64,000 bases of DNA from DASREM01 sp035652095 (GCA_035652095.1 DASREM010000011.1:131924-195923); one strand, 5' to 3'; shown: positions 7,251-17,071, counted from the stretch's first letter. The notes: a model not told the origin generated them from the letters alone. Numbers and translations: made by a program.

Positions 7251-8433
7251 TCAATAATTAAGGGAGAAAAGAGCTTCCATCTCCTTTTGAGCCCTCCGTG
7301 CCGCGATCCTGTGCAAAAGAAGATTCCGGGCCCACCGGCCAACAGGATTGGATATGTGAGCGAGCTTGCCGACTGACCATGAACGCCTGGTAACCATCAA
7401 TGTCTTAGCAACGCGGACATTCTCGAAACCAGCCAAGGCTTGCTCCAGCAGTAGATGGGTTGAACATCCCTGGCTAAGCACATCCAGCAAACGCTGAAGC
7501 GCGAGTTTCCGACCTAATACAAAAGCATCTTCCATGGCTTGTGCACCGCCTTGCCCCAAGTTTGGCGTCGATCCATGTGCTGCATCGCCGATAAGCACGA
7601 CACGTTTGTTGTGCCAAGTATCGAGGGGAATCAGATCATTGATGTCGCTCCGCAATACAATATCTTCGCGCGTATGTGCAATCAGGTCGGGAACTGGCGA
7701 CGGAAACTCCGCACCAAACTGGGCTAATTTTGCTTTCAACCCCTGCGGACTGTCTTTCTCTCCGCGGGGCGCCTCAAAGGTGGCATACCAATAGACCTTG
7801 CCATTTCCGACCGCAGCAAAGCCGAAGCGCCGGCCGGATCCCCAATACTCTACCCCGCCATCAGACACGCCCGAAGGAAGTTCGTACTCTGTCAAAGCTC
7901 GGTAGCAACTCTGCCCCGAGTATCTTTCCCCGAAGCTGTTAGCGACGCGCTGCCGCACTATCGAGTGCATACCGTCGGCACCAATAATAAAGGTCTGCCT
8001 CGGCGCTGCTGCGATCCGCAAAAGACACGCATACCCGGTCACCCTCGTTTTCTATATGCTGGCAGCGTTTGTCCAAGTGGATTTGCTCCGGCGGAATCGC
8101 AGCCAGCATGATTTCGTGTAGCCGAGCCCTCGCTATCGCCACCGTCACGGCTCCAAACTGGTCTGCGAACCGGGACAGATCAGTGACTTGTAATGGCCTC
8201 GATTGCTGATCGCGAATCTCCATCCGGTTAATCTGATTGCCAGCCTTCCTAATGGCCGCGCCGATTCCCAGTCGTTCGAGTACTTGCATCGCATTGCATG
8301 GAAGCAGAATGCCCGCTCCCATTGGCGCCCATTGGCGAGCCTGTTCGTAAACGTGAGCTTCGATTCCATGGGAGCGCAGAGCAACAGCCGTGCTTAGACC
8401 TCCAATACCACCGCCAATAATCGCTATTTTCAT
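7251..8433 (-). pseudogene. Frameshifted FAD-dependent monooxygenase
   Basis: The upstream part (ATG at 8433, GAGGTG nearby) reads MKIAIIGGGIGGLSTAVALRS, the FAD Rossmann motif of PHBH/salicylate-hydroxylase-type monooxygenases. It continues to FADRSSAEADL near 7990. There the frame changes: the continuation IIGADGMHSIVRQRV, then LIPLDTWHNKRVVLIGDAAHGSTPNLGQGGAQAMEDA (the second FAD motif GDAAH) lies in another frame. Removing one T from the run at about 7987-7993 joins the two parts into a normal protein of about 393 residues. Thus a one-base insertion has broken an otherwise complete gene. The 32 bp gap to the GH15 gene upstream suggests they were one transcript. Confidence 0.85.
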
Positions 8434-8465
8434 GTAACACCTCACTTCATCGGTGGAAACCGCAT

Positions 8466-10280
8466 TCAAGCGGCCCTGTTCTTGACGGCACCTCTGCCTT
8501 CGAGTGCGTCATTCAGAGTCAATGCCGCCTGGATGAGCGCAAGGTGGGTAAGAGCCTGCGGAAAGTTCCCTAGATGTTCGCCGCCCAGACCAAGTTCCTC
8601 GGCGTAGAGACCCAGGTGGTTCGAGTAGCCAAGCATCTTCTCGAATAACACGCGGGCGTGGTCAATTTCTCCAGTTAACGTGAGCGCCTGGATATACCAG
8701 AAGGAACACGGAGTGAAGGCTCCCTCTGTGCCCGGAAGGCCATCAATTCCGGTGGCCGTGTCGTACCGCATCACGGACGCATCTTGCACCAGGCCCTTTT
8801 TGATCGCCTCTAATGTGCTTATCCAACGTGGGTCCGCTGGGCTGATGAAATCCAGTTGTGGCATGAGCAGGACTGAGGCGTCCAGTTCTGTTCCGCCCTG
8901 ACTTTGGACAAAGGATTTCAGGCCATCGTTCCAAAAGTCGGCGTGAATGCTTTCGTAGATTGTGTCGCGTGTCTGCCGCCATTTCTCAAGCGGCGCGGGA
9001 AGCGAGCGCAATTGTGCGATTTTCAAGGCCCGGTCGAAGGCGACCCAACACATCAACCTGGAATGCAGGAAATGTCGCGGCTCTCCCCTAATTTCCCACA
9101 GCCCCTGATCCGGCTTCGTCCATGAGTTGGAAAGTGCGGCCAGAACTGAGCGAATTTTGTTCCAGCGGTCATACTCAATCATCATGCCTGCACTGACTTC
9201 GAAGAGTGCGGCTGAACCGAGGCCACCATATACATCCAACTGAAGCTGCAAATGGGCGGCGTTCCCAACCCGGACCGGGCGGGAGCCCCGGTATCCGCTC
9301 CGGGACGATAGTTCCTGCTCCATCAGGTCCCGCCGTCCGTCGATTCCATACATGATCTGTAGCTCACCAGCGAACTCCTCGCTGGACGCAATGTTCTTCA
9401 ACCAGAGCATGAATTGCAGCGCTTCATTCTGGTATCCGAGCCACAAGAATGCATTCAGGGTCATTGCTGCGTCCCGAAGCCATGTATAGCGGTAGTCCCA
9501 GTTCCTCACGCCGCCAATCGCTTCAGGTAGAGCGAAGGTCGGCGCCGCCACGATAGCACCGGTTGGTTCATAGGTGAGGAGTTTCAAGAGCAGCGCCGAG
9601 CGAATTACGGTCTCGCGCCAGCGGCCGTGGTAGGTGCCTTCTGCGATCCAAGCACGCCAGAATCGGATCGTGTGATGCATGAGAGTTTCCCAGGCGCCTG
9701 ACATCAGTGACGGCTTTCGCGACTCTTTCCGTGCATAGGTCAGAATGAAAGTAACATGTTCTCCGGCCGCAAGGTGCAGGTCTGAGCACGCGCCACCGTC
9801 TCTGAGCGTTAGGCAACTTTCGGATTGAATGAACAAGACGCCCGACTGTTTGCCGCAGAACACAACTCCGTCTGCCGTCGAGGTTGCCTCATGAGTTGTG
9901 GACGCATAGGCGAAAGCGGGCACGCATTCGAATCGTAATGCGACCTGGCCCTTCGTTACCGCTACTCGCCGAACAATCACGGTCTCCTCCAAGTCGCCGC
10001 CGAGAGGCATGAAATCGGTGACCTCTGCAATACCATCCGGGGCAAGAAACCGCGTCGTTAAGACATTCGTATCGGGCAGGTATAGCTGCTTGCGGCGATA
10101 GTGCGCGGCAACGGGCCTGATTGAACAGTAGCCGCCCTTCTCATCGTCCAGCAGCGACGCGAACAGCGTGGGGCCATCGAATCGCAGGGGGCAGAAGAAG
10201 TCTATGACCCCATCGTTGGAAACCAGCGCAGCGGTTCGCAGATTTCCGATGATGCCGTGATCTTCAATCGCTGGGTACAT
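8466..10280 (-). CDS. Glycoside hydrolase family 15 (glucoamylase/trehalase-like)
   Basis: A 604-residue protein opening with YPAIEDHGIIGNLRTAALV, the N-terminal signature of bacterial GH15 trehalase/glucoamylase-like enzymes. The (alpha/alpha)6 catalytic domain carries GGVRNWDYRYTWLRDAAMT near residue 265. The C-terminal LYAEELGLGGEHLGNFPQALTHLALI holds the second conserved acidic residue region. No signal peptide is seen, so it is cytosolic; the likely role is hydrolysis of trehalose or related alpha-glucosides. GAGGAG precedes the ATG. The upstream neighbour is the stump of an MFS pump gene whose stop is 12 bp before this start, so the gene was once at the end of an efflux operon. Confidence 0.92.
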   Translation of the reverse strand: MYPAIEDHGIIGNLRTAALVSNDGVIDFFCPLRFDGPTLFASLLDDEKGGYCSIRPVAAHYRRKQLYLPDTNVLTTRFLAPDGIAEVTDFMPLGGDLEETVIVRRVAVTKGQVALRFECVPAFAYASTTHEATSTADGVVFCGKQSGVLFIQSESCLTLRDGGACSDLHLAAGEHVTFILTYARKESRKPSLMSGAWETLMHHTIRFWRAWIAEGTYHGRWRETVIRSALLLKLLTYEPTGAIVAAPTFALPEAIGGVRNWDYRYTWLRDAAMTLNAFLWLGYQNEALQFMLWLKNIASSEEFAGELQIMYGIDGRRDLMEQELSSRSGYRGSRPVRVGNAAHLQLQLDVYGGLGSAALFEVSAGMMIEYDRWNKIRSVLAALSNSWTKPDQGLWEIRGEPRHFLHSRLMCWVAFDRALKIAQLRSLPAPLEKWRQTRDTIYESIHADFWNDGLKSFVQSQGGTELDASVLLMPQLDFISPADPRWISTLEAIKKGLVQDASVMRYDTATGIDGLPGTEGAFTPCSFWYIQALTLTGEIDHARVLFEKMLGYSNHLGLYAEELGLGGEHLGNFPQALTHLALIQAALTLNDALEGRGAVKNRAA

Positions 10281-11639
10281 CAGTGCTCCTCTCTAATGCA
10301 TCATTACTGGCCCCCTCGCCCTTGCCTTCTTCAGGGCAAAAGTAAAGAGGGCACAAAACACTCCGAGCAAGGCCGCCGACATGAAGATGTCCACATAGGA
10401 AAGCAGTGCAGACGGAGAATCTGTCTGTCGACTGCGTGAGCGCACGGTTCGCGTAACCCAAACCTGCTCGCGACACTTCGACTTGCTTCTTGGCGGCGTC
10501 AAGATCGAGAATCGCGTTTTCTACTTCCTGGGCAATGCGCGCGCGAATGTCTGCGAGCTCCGCCTCTTTTTGACGGAGTGTGGCATCAGCATCAGAAACA
10601 TCAGCCTTGATCCGCCCTCCTTCGAACACAGGAATCCGGAACGCAACTCCGACATTCCAGGTAGAAATGGCGTCTCCCGGAGCTGTACCTAGCGCGCCGT
10701 AGTTGGCCGCCACTCCGACCTTCGGAGCTCGCTCGAATTCAGCCGCCTGTTTTGTCAGTTCTGCGGATCTCAATTGCTCTCGGGCGGAGCGATAATCCTG
10801 CCGCGATTCAAGAGCCTGCTGGTATGCGCCTTCGCTCGTGGGGGACGAGGATGGTTGGTCATTAAGGGCGCTAGTCAGGTGAATCGGCTGATGGACGTCG
10901 AGGCCTAAGAGTCTCAAGAGCACAATTCGCTGCTTTTCGAGAGCATTCCCGGCTTCAATGACGCTTTCCTGACGGGACTGCTGCTCCACCTGTGCCCGCA
11001 GCGTGTCAACTTCAGGGCTGAGGCCGCTGTATTGCCGATCTCTGGCAAGCTGATAGAGTGCGTTCGCTGTTTTCAGGTCTGCTTGCGCAAGATCTAATCG
11101 GGCTTGGGCTGTCAGTACCGCAAGATAGGCACTGCTTACCGCGACTGCCACGGTCTCGCGAGCGTCTCGGTAGTCACTGTGTGCCGCGTTTTCAGATGAA
11201 CTCGCTGCGCGGGTGCGGGAGATGGCTGTCAGATCGAGCAGCGATTGGCTGAGTTCCACCCGCGCATCGGAATCGCTTAGGTCCGCCGTTCGTGGCACCG
11301 AGGAGAGCGAAATGCCGAGAGCTCGCAGGTTTATGCGCTGTGCCGACTCTCGAAGAGAGACTTCCACATGCGGCAGCAACTCGCTCATAACTTTCCATCG
11401 CGCTGCGCGTGATTTGTCAGATGCAGTGCTTCTGAGGAACAAGCCCAGGTTCACCCTGAGTCCGCGGTCAAGCGCCTGCTGCATGTTGAGTTCCAGGACG
11501 CGTCGCTCGAAACGCTCCCGAGATAGTCGTTCTGCGGTGGATTCAGGGATGAGGCGGGACCCAGCGATGATTGCGGGGCTGCGGTCGACGCCAGTGCGCC
11601 AAAGACGAATGCACTTCGAAGCGTCCTGTATAGGTTCAT
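10264..11639 (-). pseudogene. TolC-family outer-membrane efflux protein, frameshifted and C-terminally replaced
   Basis: The body of the reading frame is a TolC/OEP protein: LNMQQALDRGLRVNLGLFL, LSQSLLDLTAISRTRAA, AYLAVLTAQARLDLAQAD and the repeat TWNVGVAFRIPVFEGGRIKAD. Two defects are visible. First, the signal peptide and first mature segment (MNLYRTLRSAFVFGALASTA ... QNDYLGSVSSDAS) start at ATG 11639 in another frame, and a single missing base near 11495-11500 separates them from the body. Second, after QSTDRFS at about 10417 the family's C-terminal helices are absent and the frame runs into MFS pump DNA read out of frame, ending at 10264. A deletion has therefore joined tolC to the pump gene, removing the expected periplasmic adaptor gene. 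Confidence 0.8.
10293..10420 (-). pseudogene. C-terminal remnant of a DHA2-type MFS efflux pump
   Basis: In the frame ending at TAG 10293-10295 the minus strand reads PSALLSYVDIFMSAALLGVF, then CALFTFALKKARARGPVMMH. This is the last transmembrane helix and basic tail of EmrB/DHA2-like multidrug permeases (usually ...LSYxDxFxxLA...). Nothing upstream in this frame continues the permease; instead the TolC gene begins. The remnant is about 40 codons. Its correct spacing to the next gene supports a real former gene rather than chance. Confidence 0.6.
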
Positions 11640-11899
11640 GACCGCTGCCTTCGTTCAGCTCTGAGTCTTGCTCCGCCGGGCCGTCCCAGCCTGCCCGGTG
11701 CACCAGAAGCTTTGGGCATAGAGATGCTGGAGAGAAGTTCCTCAATTGGCTGGTCTTCCGTGGGTTGGTCGGTTCTTCCGAGAACATGAAAGGGGTGCTA
11801 TGCCGTCCCGGACAGACTCGCAATAAAAATAAAATAGAATTAATGTGACGGAAGCAAGTGGGCGGCATCGAAGGCAATAAGGGCTAAAAAGGTTTAGAT

Positions 11900-12811
11900 A
11901 TGCCCATTCCAGTGGAAAGCAGGGGTCCTGTACCAAGAATTTGTGTTTGGCGAGACCGCGAGTGCGTCCCCCTCTCGCCAGGAGCACCGATACTCTCCAG
12001 TGCCCTTTCTCCCTGGCAAGGCGCTCTGTTGGAACGCCACACGCACGGTCCGCATAACGTGGACACCCATCAGCATCTGAGTCACTTTCTGTGCCTGCAT
12101 CTCAACGGGCCCAGTCCTCTCACATGGCGGTCGAACGGCAAAACTGGAAGTAAAACGATTGCACCAGGGGCAATCAGCTTGGCCTCCCGCGGCGCAGAAG
12201 ACTCGGCGTGGTTTCCGCAAGGCGCAAGACGGATATTTCTGAGCCTAGAACCATACATCTTTCAGCGCGCTTTGCCGGAGGGGAACCCGGGTGAAGACGT
12301 TGAGCTTGTCGACCAGTGGGGGATCGAGGACCGAAAGATCGAATACGTACTTCGCGCACTGGAAGCAGACGTCGAAGCTGGGACCCCTGCAGGTGGGCTC
12401 TTTGGAGAATGCCTGCTGAACGCTCTCGCCATTCATCTTCTCCGCCGTTATGGTGTGAAGCCGATTCAAGACGCTAAGGCTCGGAATGGTCTTCCCAGAG
12501 CACGCGTCAATCGAGTGCTTGAGTTTGTTGAATCTCACCTCGACAAGGAGATCACGCTGGCGGCGTTGGCTGAGGTAGCGGGGATGGGGCCACACTACTT
12601 TTCTGAATTGTTCAAGCAGTCTCTCGGGATTTCCCCCCACCAATACGTGCTGCGAAGGAGAATCGATTGCGGGAAGAAGCTTCTTCACAATCCCAGTGTC
12701 AGCGTGTTAGAGGCTGCGGTTCGGAGCGGCTTCTCCGACCAGAGTCACTTTACGAAACTCTTCCGCCGCATGGTTGGTGTTACCCCGACGAAATATCGAG
12801 CTATTCTGTGA
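11900..12811 (+). CDS. AraC family transcriptional regulator
   Basis: A 303-residue regulator. The C-terminal double helix-turn-helix domain (about residues 205-303) contains ITLAALAEVAGMGPHYFSELFKQ and the AraC signature VRSGFSDQSHFTKLFRRMVGVTP. The N-terminal half is an effector domain of the type that senses small molecules, with no recognisable cupin motif. It is divergent from the broken TolC/efflux genes, the usual position for their activator, so it may now be an orphan. The start at 11900 is the first in-frame ATG; a later start is possible. Confidence 0.92.
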   Translation: MPIPVESRGPVPRICVWRDRECVPLSPGAPILSSALSPWQGALLERHTHGPHNVDTHQHLSHFLCLHLNGPSPLTWRSNGKTGSKTIAPGAISLASRGAEDSAWFPQGARRIFLSLEPYIFQRALPEGNPGEDVELVDQWGIEDRKIEYVLRALEADVEAGTPAGGLFGECLLNALAIHLLRRYGVKPIQDAKARNGLPRARVNRVLEFVESHLDKEITLAALAEVAGMGPHYFSELFKQSLGISPHQYVLRRRIDCGKKLLHNPSVSVLEAAVRSGFSDQSHFTKLFRRMVGVTPTKYRAIL

Positions 12812-13034
12812 ATGTAGTGTCTACCGCCGTTGCGCCGAAAGAATACCACGAGGAAGGATGCGCCATTCCATCCTTGCGATCCAGCAACGCGTCTCCCAGA
12901 CATCTTGACTGGAGAAATAGACCGAGTATCGGAAGATTCTCTTAAGCTAGTTTCGTTTGAAGAATCCAATGAAATGAACGCTTGAGTTCACACTTTGAAC
13001 TGTGCCCTCAGGCTAAAGGGTAAAGGAGGATGCC

Positions 13035-14015
13035 ATGAAGGTCTTCCTGGCAGGAGCGACCGGGGCAATTGGAAGGCGCCTAGTTCCGATGTTAGTGGCA
13101 GCGGGCCACACGGTGACAGGTACAACGCACCGCCCGGACAGGATGACGTCCATCCAGTTTGCCGGTGCCACACCCGTGCTGGTGAACGCTCTGAATGAGA
13201 AAGAAGTAGTTGCTGCCGTACAGCAATCCCAGCCCGAAATCATCATTCACCAGTTGACTGCCATACCCGCCAATCTGAACTTACGTCGTTTTGACGAAGG
13301 ATTCGAGATGACGAACCGGCTCCGTACCGAAGGGACCGACCATTTGTTGACCGCCGCACGGGCAGTCGGCGTACGCAGGTTCATCGCGCAGAGTTATGCC
13401 GGATGGTATGCGAGAAACGGAAGTTGGATTAAGTCGGAGAACGATCCGTTAATGTCGGACGGCATTTCAGTTGGCCGTCGTACGCTCGACGCGACCATTC
13501 ATCTGGAGTGCGCAGTTTTACAGGAGAAGGCTGTGGAGGCGTTCGTACTACGTTACGGATCTTTCTATGGACCCGCCACCTCGCTCAGACCGGGGGCTTG
13601 GTTTTTCGAGGCCGTCCGGCAAAGGCGTGTACCCATTGTGGGTGGCGGCACAGGGTTTTGGTCGTTCATTCATGTTGACGAAGCAGCAGCAACGCTTTCC
13701 GCTATCCACTCGGCTACACCAGGACTCTACAACATTACCGACGATGAACCCGCACCAGTTTCGCTGTGGCTGCCATTTCTTGCCGCGGTCCTGGGAGCAA
13801 AGGCCCCACGACATCTTCCCAAGTGGTTTGCTCGTATGGCAGTCGGAGAATATGGCGTGGCGGTCATGACTGAGCTTCGAGGGGCCTCCAACCACAAGGC
13901 TAAGGCCCTGCTCTCCTGGAAACTCAGGTGGCCAACATGGCGGGACGGGTTTATGGAAGGACTGGAGGTCAAGGTCCAGAAAGCAGAACACGACCCAACT
14001 CGCGCAATTGCGTGA
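13035..14015 (+). CDS. NAD-dependent epimerase/dehydratase-like (extended SDR) protein
   Basis: A 326-residue Rossmann protein with MKVFLAGATGAIGRRLVPML, the GxxGxxG cofactor motif. It resembles nucleoside-sugar epimerases, but the YxxxK catalytic pair is not evident (RRTLDATIHLECAVLQ at the expected place), so it is an atypical SDR and the substrate is unknown. TAAAGGAGG stands five to seven bases before the ATG. Epimerase-like proteins of this kind are among the typical neighbours of ECF41 sigma factors, but no good ECF promoter is seen upstream. Confidence 0.88.
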   Translation: MKVFLAGATGAIGRRLVPMLVAAGHTVTGTTHRPDRMTSIQFAGATPVLVNALNEKEVVAAVQQSQPEIIIHQLTAIPANLNLRRFDEGFEMTNRLRTEGTDHLLTAARAVGVRRFIAQSYAGWYARNGSWIKSENDPLMSDGISVGRRTLDATIHLECAVLQEKAVEAFVLRYGSFYGPATSLRPGAWFFEAVRQRRVPIVGGGTGFWSFIHVDEAAATLSAIHSATPGLYNITDDEPAPVSLWLPFLAAVLGAKAPRHLPKWFARMAVGEYGVAVMTELRGASNHKAKALLSWKLRWPTWRDGFMEGLEVKVQKAEHDPTRAIA

Positions 14016-14255
14016 TGGGCGTCGGGTTTCCTAATCACGAAACCTTAATCGGCTCGCAGGATTAGAGCTCAAGAACCTGGAGGAGACAGGTAAGTTCGCA
14101 GGAACTGTCTATGCCATCTTGGCAACGTACGAAATTACGCTCTCGGTCGCGGAACCGTCACCGGCCGGCTATGAGTTTCGCGGACCAACTTCGTCCCGCA
14201 ATCGCAGGGCTCAAGGCTGCCGGGTTCACCTTGATGAGCCTCGAAGAAGTCGAAG

Positions 14256-15923
14256 TTATGGTTCGCCGGGCTGCGTAATCTTGAAATTTTCTTTTTCTTT
14301 CGCCTTCTGGACCATGGCACGAACATCGGCCAACAGCTTCGGCGCGTCGTAGACGATGCCATCCTTGATTGTGTAGCGCACACCACCGACGCGAACGACT
14401 TCGTTCTTATCATTCAACTTCGGAACGCCCGTTCCATATAAGGCGGCAATGTTTTCCATAGGATTGACCGGCACGACGATCAAGTCCGCGAGTTTTCCCT
14501 CCTCAACCGTCCCCAGTTGATTTGCAACGCCCAGCAACTCGGCGCCATTCAGCGTGGCTGCGCGAAATACTTCGAGGGGATGGAACCCGGCTTCGCGGAA
14601 CAACTCCAGTTCGCGAATGTAACCGAAGCCGTACAGACTATAGATGAAGCCGGCGTCCTCCCCCGTGGTAACGCGGCCACCGTGATTTTTGAAGTCGTTG
14701 ATGAACTCCATCCAGCGCTGGTAATTGTGTCTCCAGGCGACTTCATCTTCGGTCGTCCAGTAGAACCAGTATGAACCGTGGTCGGTGCGGCTAGGGGTAT
14801 AGTGCCGCCACATCGCCGGGAGTGTGTACTGTTCATGCCATTCCGCCCTGCGCGCCCGCATCAGGTCGCGGTTGGCTTCGTAGATGGTGAAGGTCGGATC
14901 AATCGTGAAATTCAGCTTGATCAATTCGTCGCGAACCGCATCCCACTTCTTGCTGCCGGGCTCGGCGGCCTGCAACCAGAGGCGTCCGGCATTGCCGAAC
15001 CGATCTTGCTCGTTGGCGTAGTTGTAGCTGAGCGGAAAATTCTGCACCGTCCGGTCATCGAACAGGGACTCTGGCAGGCCGTACCAGTGCTCCATGGAAT
15101 TCAGCCCCCATCTCGCCGCATCGAGTGTGTTGGCGCGTGCCACGAAGTCCTGGGCCAGGTGAGCAGCCGTACCGAGATGGCGCTTCTTCGCCTCGTCTAA
15201 CGCCGCTTGAAATACCTCGGGCGGCGCGCCAACGAATTTGATGCCGTCAGCTCCGCGATCGGCCAGGCTATCCACCCACCTGCGTGCTGCCTCCGGTGTG
15301 GTTGGCGGATTCATTTCTCCGGTCCTCAGGTCCATGCCGAATGCAATGTATGCCTTGATCCGAGGGGCCGTGATCTCGTTGCGCGCACTCTTGTCGCGTT
15401 CGTCCAGCATCCAATCAACCCCGTTTTCACCCCAGACCTCGCGAATGGTAGTGATGCCGTGGCCGAGCCAAAGCTTGTAGAGATACTCGGCGCCCGTGCT
15501 ATGGATCGGGCCGATATGCGTATGGGCATTGATGAAGCCCGGCAATACATACATGCCGGTCACGTCGAGTTCTTTGTCCCCGGGCACTGCCTTCGGGCGA
15601 TAACGTTTCGATGCGGGGATTTTGTCGGTGAGCGGCAGACCCGGAAAACCGACGTTCACGATTCTCACAATCCGGTTCTTCTCGATCACAATGTCGACCG
15701 GGCCCACCGCGGGCGCGCCGGTTCCATTGATGAGAGTCGCACCGCGAAGAATAAGGTGCGGAAAAGGTCCTTCCCCCTCGGATCGCGGTGGAGCTTTCTC
15801 CATAATGTCGGAGTCAGGCTTCGCCTCCGTGGTATTACTTTGCGCCCGAGTGCCGAGTGGTACCGAGAGCATCAATAAAGCCGCGAATACAAACCTCAGG
15901 ACAGCCCACAATGATTTGCTCAA
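14256..15923 (-). CDS. Secreted amidohydrolase family protein
   Basis: An amidohydrolase/imidazolonepropionase-type metal hydrolase of about 555 residues. It begins with a signal peptide (SKSLWAVLRFVFAALLMLSV ... TRAQ). Metal-binding motifs are visible: PGFINAHTHIGPIHS (HxH), the later GTAAHLAQDF histidine and the TGEDAGF aspartate region. The C-terminal LGTVEEGKLADLIVVPVNPM is the usual composite beta domain. The frame is open to 15968, but TTG at 15923 has GGAGAA just upstream and gives a clean signal peptide. It follows the DUF1028 gene by 52 bp. Likely a periplasmic peptidase, lactonase or amidase; the substrate is unknown. Confidence 0.88.
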   Translation of the reverse strand: MSKSLWAVLRFVFAALLMLSVPLGTRAQSNTTEAKPDSDIMEKAPPRSEGEGPFPHLILRGATLINGTGAPAVGPVDIVIEKNRIVRIVNVGFPGLPLTDKIPASKRYRPKAVPGDKELDVTGMYVLPGFINAHTHIGPIHSTGAEYLYKLWLGHGITTIREVWGENGVDWMLDERDKSARNEITAPRIKAYIAFGMDLRTGEMNPPTTPEAARRWVDSLADRGADGIKFVGAPPEVFQAALDEAKKRHLGTAAHLAQDFVARANTLDAARWGLNSMEHWYGLPESLFDDRTVQNFPLSYNYANEQDRFGNAGRLWLQAAEPGSKKWDAVRDELIKLNFTIDPTFTIYEANRDLMRARRAEWHEQYTLPAMWRHYTPSRTDHGSYWFYWTTEDEVAWRHNYQRWMEFINDFKNHGGRVTTGEDAGFIYSLYGFGYIRELELFREAGFHPLEVFRAATLNGAELLGVANQLGTVEEGKLADLIVVPVNPMENIAALYGTGVPKLNDKNEVVRVGGVRYTIKDGIVYDAPKLLADVRAMVQKAKEKENFKITQPGEP

Positions 15924-15975
15924 GAGTTCTCCGTTTCCACAGACATGGTCAATGCCAGCCCAAGACACTGCAATA

Positions 15976-16980
15976 CTACTTGTCGTCGGGGAAAAGTTTC
16001 TTCAGAAATTCCTTATCCTGATGGATGGGCGCTAGATCCTTGAAGAAACTCGCGTCCGACTCCCACTGCTTGCGGAAGTTGGGATCCAACTTGCGAGCTT
16101 CTTCGAACTCCGCAAGCGCCGCCGGCTTATCCCCCGCGATATAGTCCAGGAACGCAAGCCCCATGTGGCTATCCGAATTGTGGGGCGAATACTTAACGGC
16201 TTTTTGTGCGTCAGCTCGAGCGCCAGCCAGATTTTTGGCCTCAAGTTTCTTGAAACCGCTATCGCCGTAGTTGTATGCAAGAGCCTGGTCAAGCAGCCTG
16301 CGCAATTCTGCAAATGGATTCGGGTTGTCATCCACGTTGATGTACAGATAGCGATCGTTGTTGGTATTGCGTCCACATTGGGCGCAGACAATAAGCATGG
16401 ATGCCGACTGCCGGCCCCGTTTGTCTCCTCCGGCCGCATCGCCGGCTTTCAGGGCGGCGAAGAGCTTTTCGGCCAATTCGCCCTGCGTGTCGTCGAAAGC
16501 CTTACCCATCGCTTCCGGTACCTGCGGGCCTACCAGTATGTTGCCCTGCGCAGCCCATGTGGCGCCCTTTTTACCTCCGGCCCAGTTCGGGGCATTCGGT
16601 GCGGTATAGGTGACCACATTGCCCTTGGCGTCCACAATGGCAAACTGGCGGCCATCTTTCCCGCGCAGCGTGTCTTCCGCCAGCAAGCGATCGGCAACCT
16701 GCTGGGCGGTCAAGCCCTGTCGCAGCAGGTCAATGGCTTTCGGGCCATAGCCAACATTGACGTCAGCTTGGGTGGCCACGGCTCCCACGTCAGCCATCGC
16801 CCAGGGAACCACTGATCCGACAGAGAAATACCTCGACGCCACCGCGATTCCCATCTGACCGGTCGCGGGATCGCGGGCCACAATCGAAAAAGTCGAAACT
16901 TTCTTGGGATGTAAAACCGACTGCCCCCACGCGGCAACTGCCAATATGGCAATGAGAACGGCGAGAATACAGCGCTTCAT
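15976..16980 (-). CDS. DUF1028 (Ntn-hydrolase-like) secreted protein with C-terminal helical repeats
   Basis: A signal peptide (KRCILAVLIAILAVAAWGQS) is followed by the DUF1028 domain, beginning STFSIVARDPATGQMGIAVA, with GATWAAQGNILVG in its middle. DUF1028 proteins have the fold of N-terminal nucleophile hydrolases. The last 120 residues contain TPR-like helical pairs (NLAGARADAQKAVKYSPHNS, then DKPAALAEFEEARKLDPNF). Start is one of two adjacent ATGs; GGAGG sits best for the one at 16980. It probably forms an operon with the downstream amidohydrolase, hinting at a shared role in peptide or amide breakdown, which is inference. Confidence 0.88.
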   Translation of the reverse strand: MKRCILAVLIAILAVAAWGQSVLHPKKVSTFSIVARDPATGQMGIAVASRYFSVGSVVPWAMADVGAVATQADVNVGYGPKAIDLLRQGLTAQQVADRLLAEDTLRGKDGRQFAIVDAKGNVVTYTAPNAPNWAGGKKGATWAAQGNILVGPQVPEAMGKAFDDTQGELAEKLFAALKAGDAAGGDKRGRQSASMLIVCAQCGRNTNNDRYLYINVDDNPNPFAELRRLLDQALAYNYGDSGFKKLEAKNLAGARADAQKAVKYSPHNSDSHMGLAFLDYIAGDKPAALAEFEEARKLDPNFRKQWESDASFFKDLAPIHQDKEFLKKLFPDDK

Positions 16981-17031
16981 CATAGCCTCCAGGTCTCCGG
17001 AATTGATGTCGTGAAAATGAAATGCCTGGAC

Positions 17032-17061
17032 TCCGGAAGGCGATCGCGACTGCCTTCCGGA
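17032..17061 (-). terminator. Strong hairpin after the TonB-dependent receptor gene
   Basis: A perfect 10-bp inverted repeat, TCCGGAAGGC (17032-17041) and GCCTTCCGGA (17052-17061), with a 10-base loop lies 11 bp past the receptor stop codon. No T-run follows on the minus strand, so it is either a weak terminator, an attenuator before the DUF1028 gene, or an RNA-stabilising stem. Confidence 0.5.
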
Positions 17062-17071
17062 AGCCTGAACT

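Noticed and set aside
14171..14278. 35-codon frame (SFADQLRPAIAGLKAAGFTL, then MSLEEVEVMV) resembling the C-terminal helix of polysaccharide deacetylases
   Set aside because: Too short, no upstream continuation in frame, and it overlaps the end of the amidohydrolase gene on the other strand. At best a tiny remnant.
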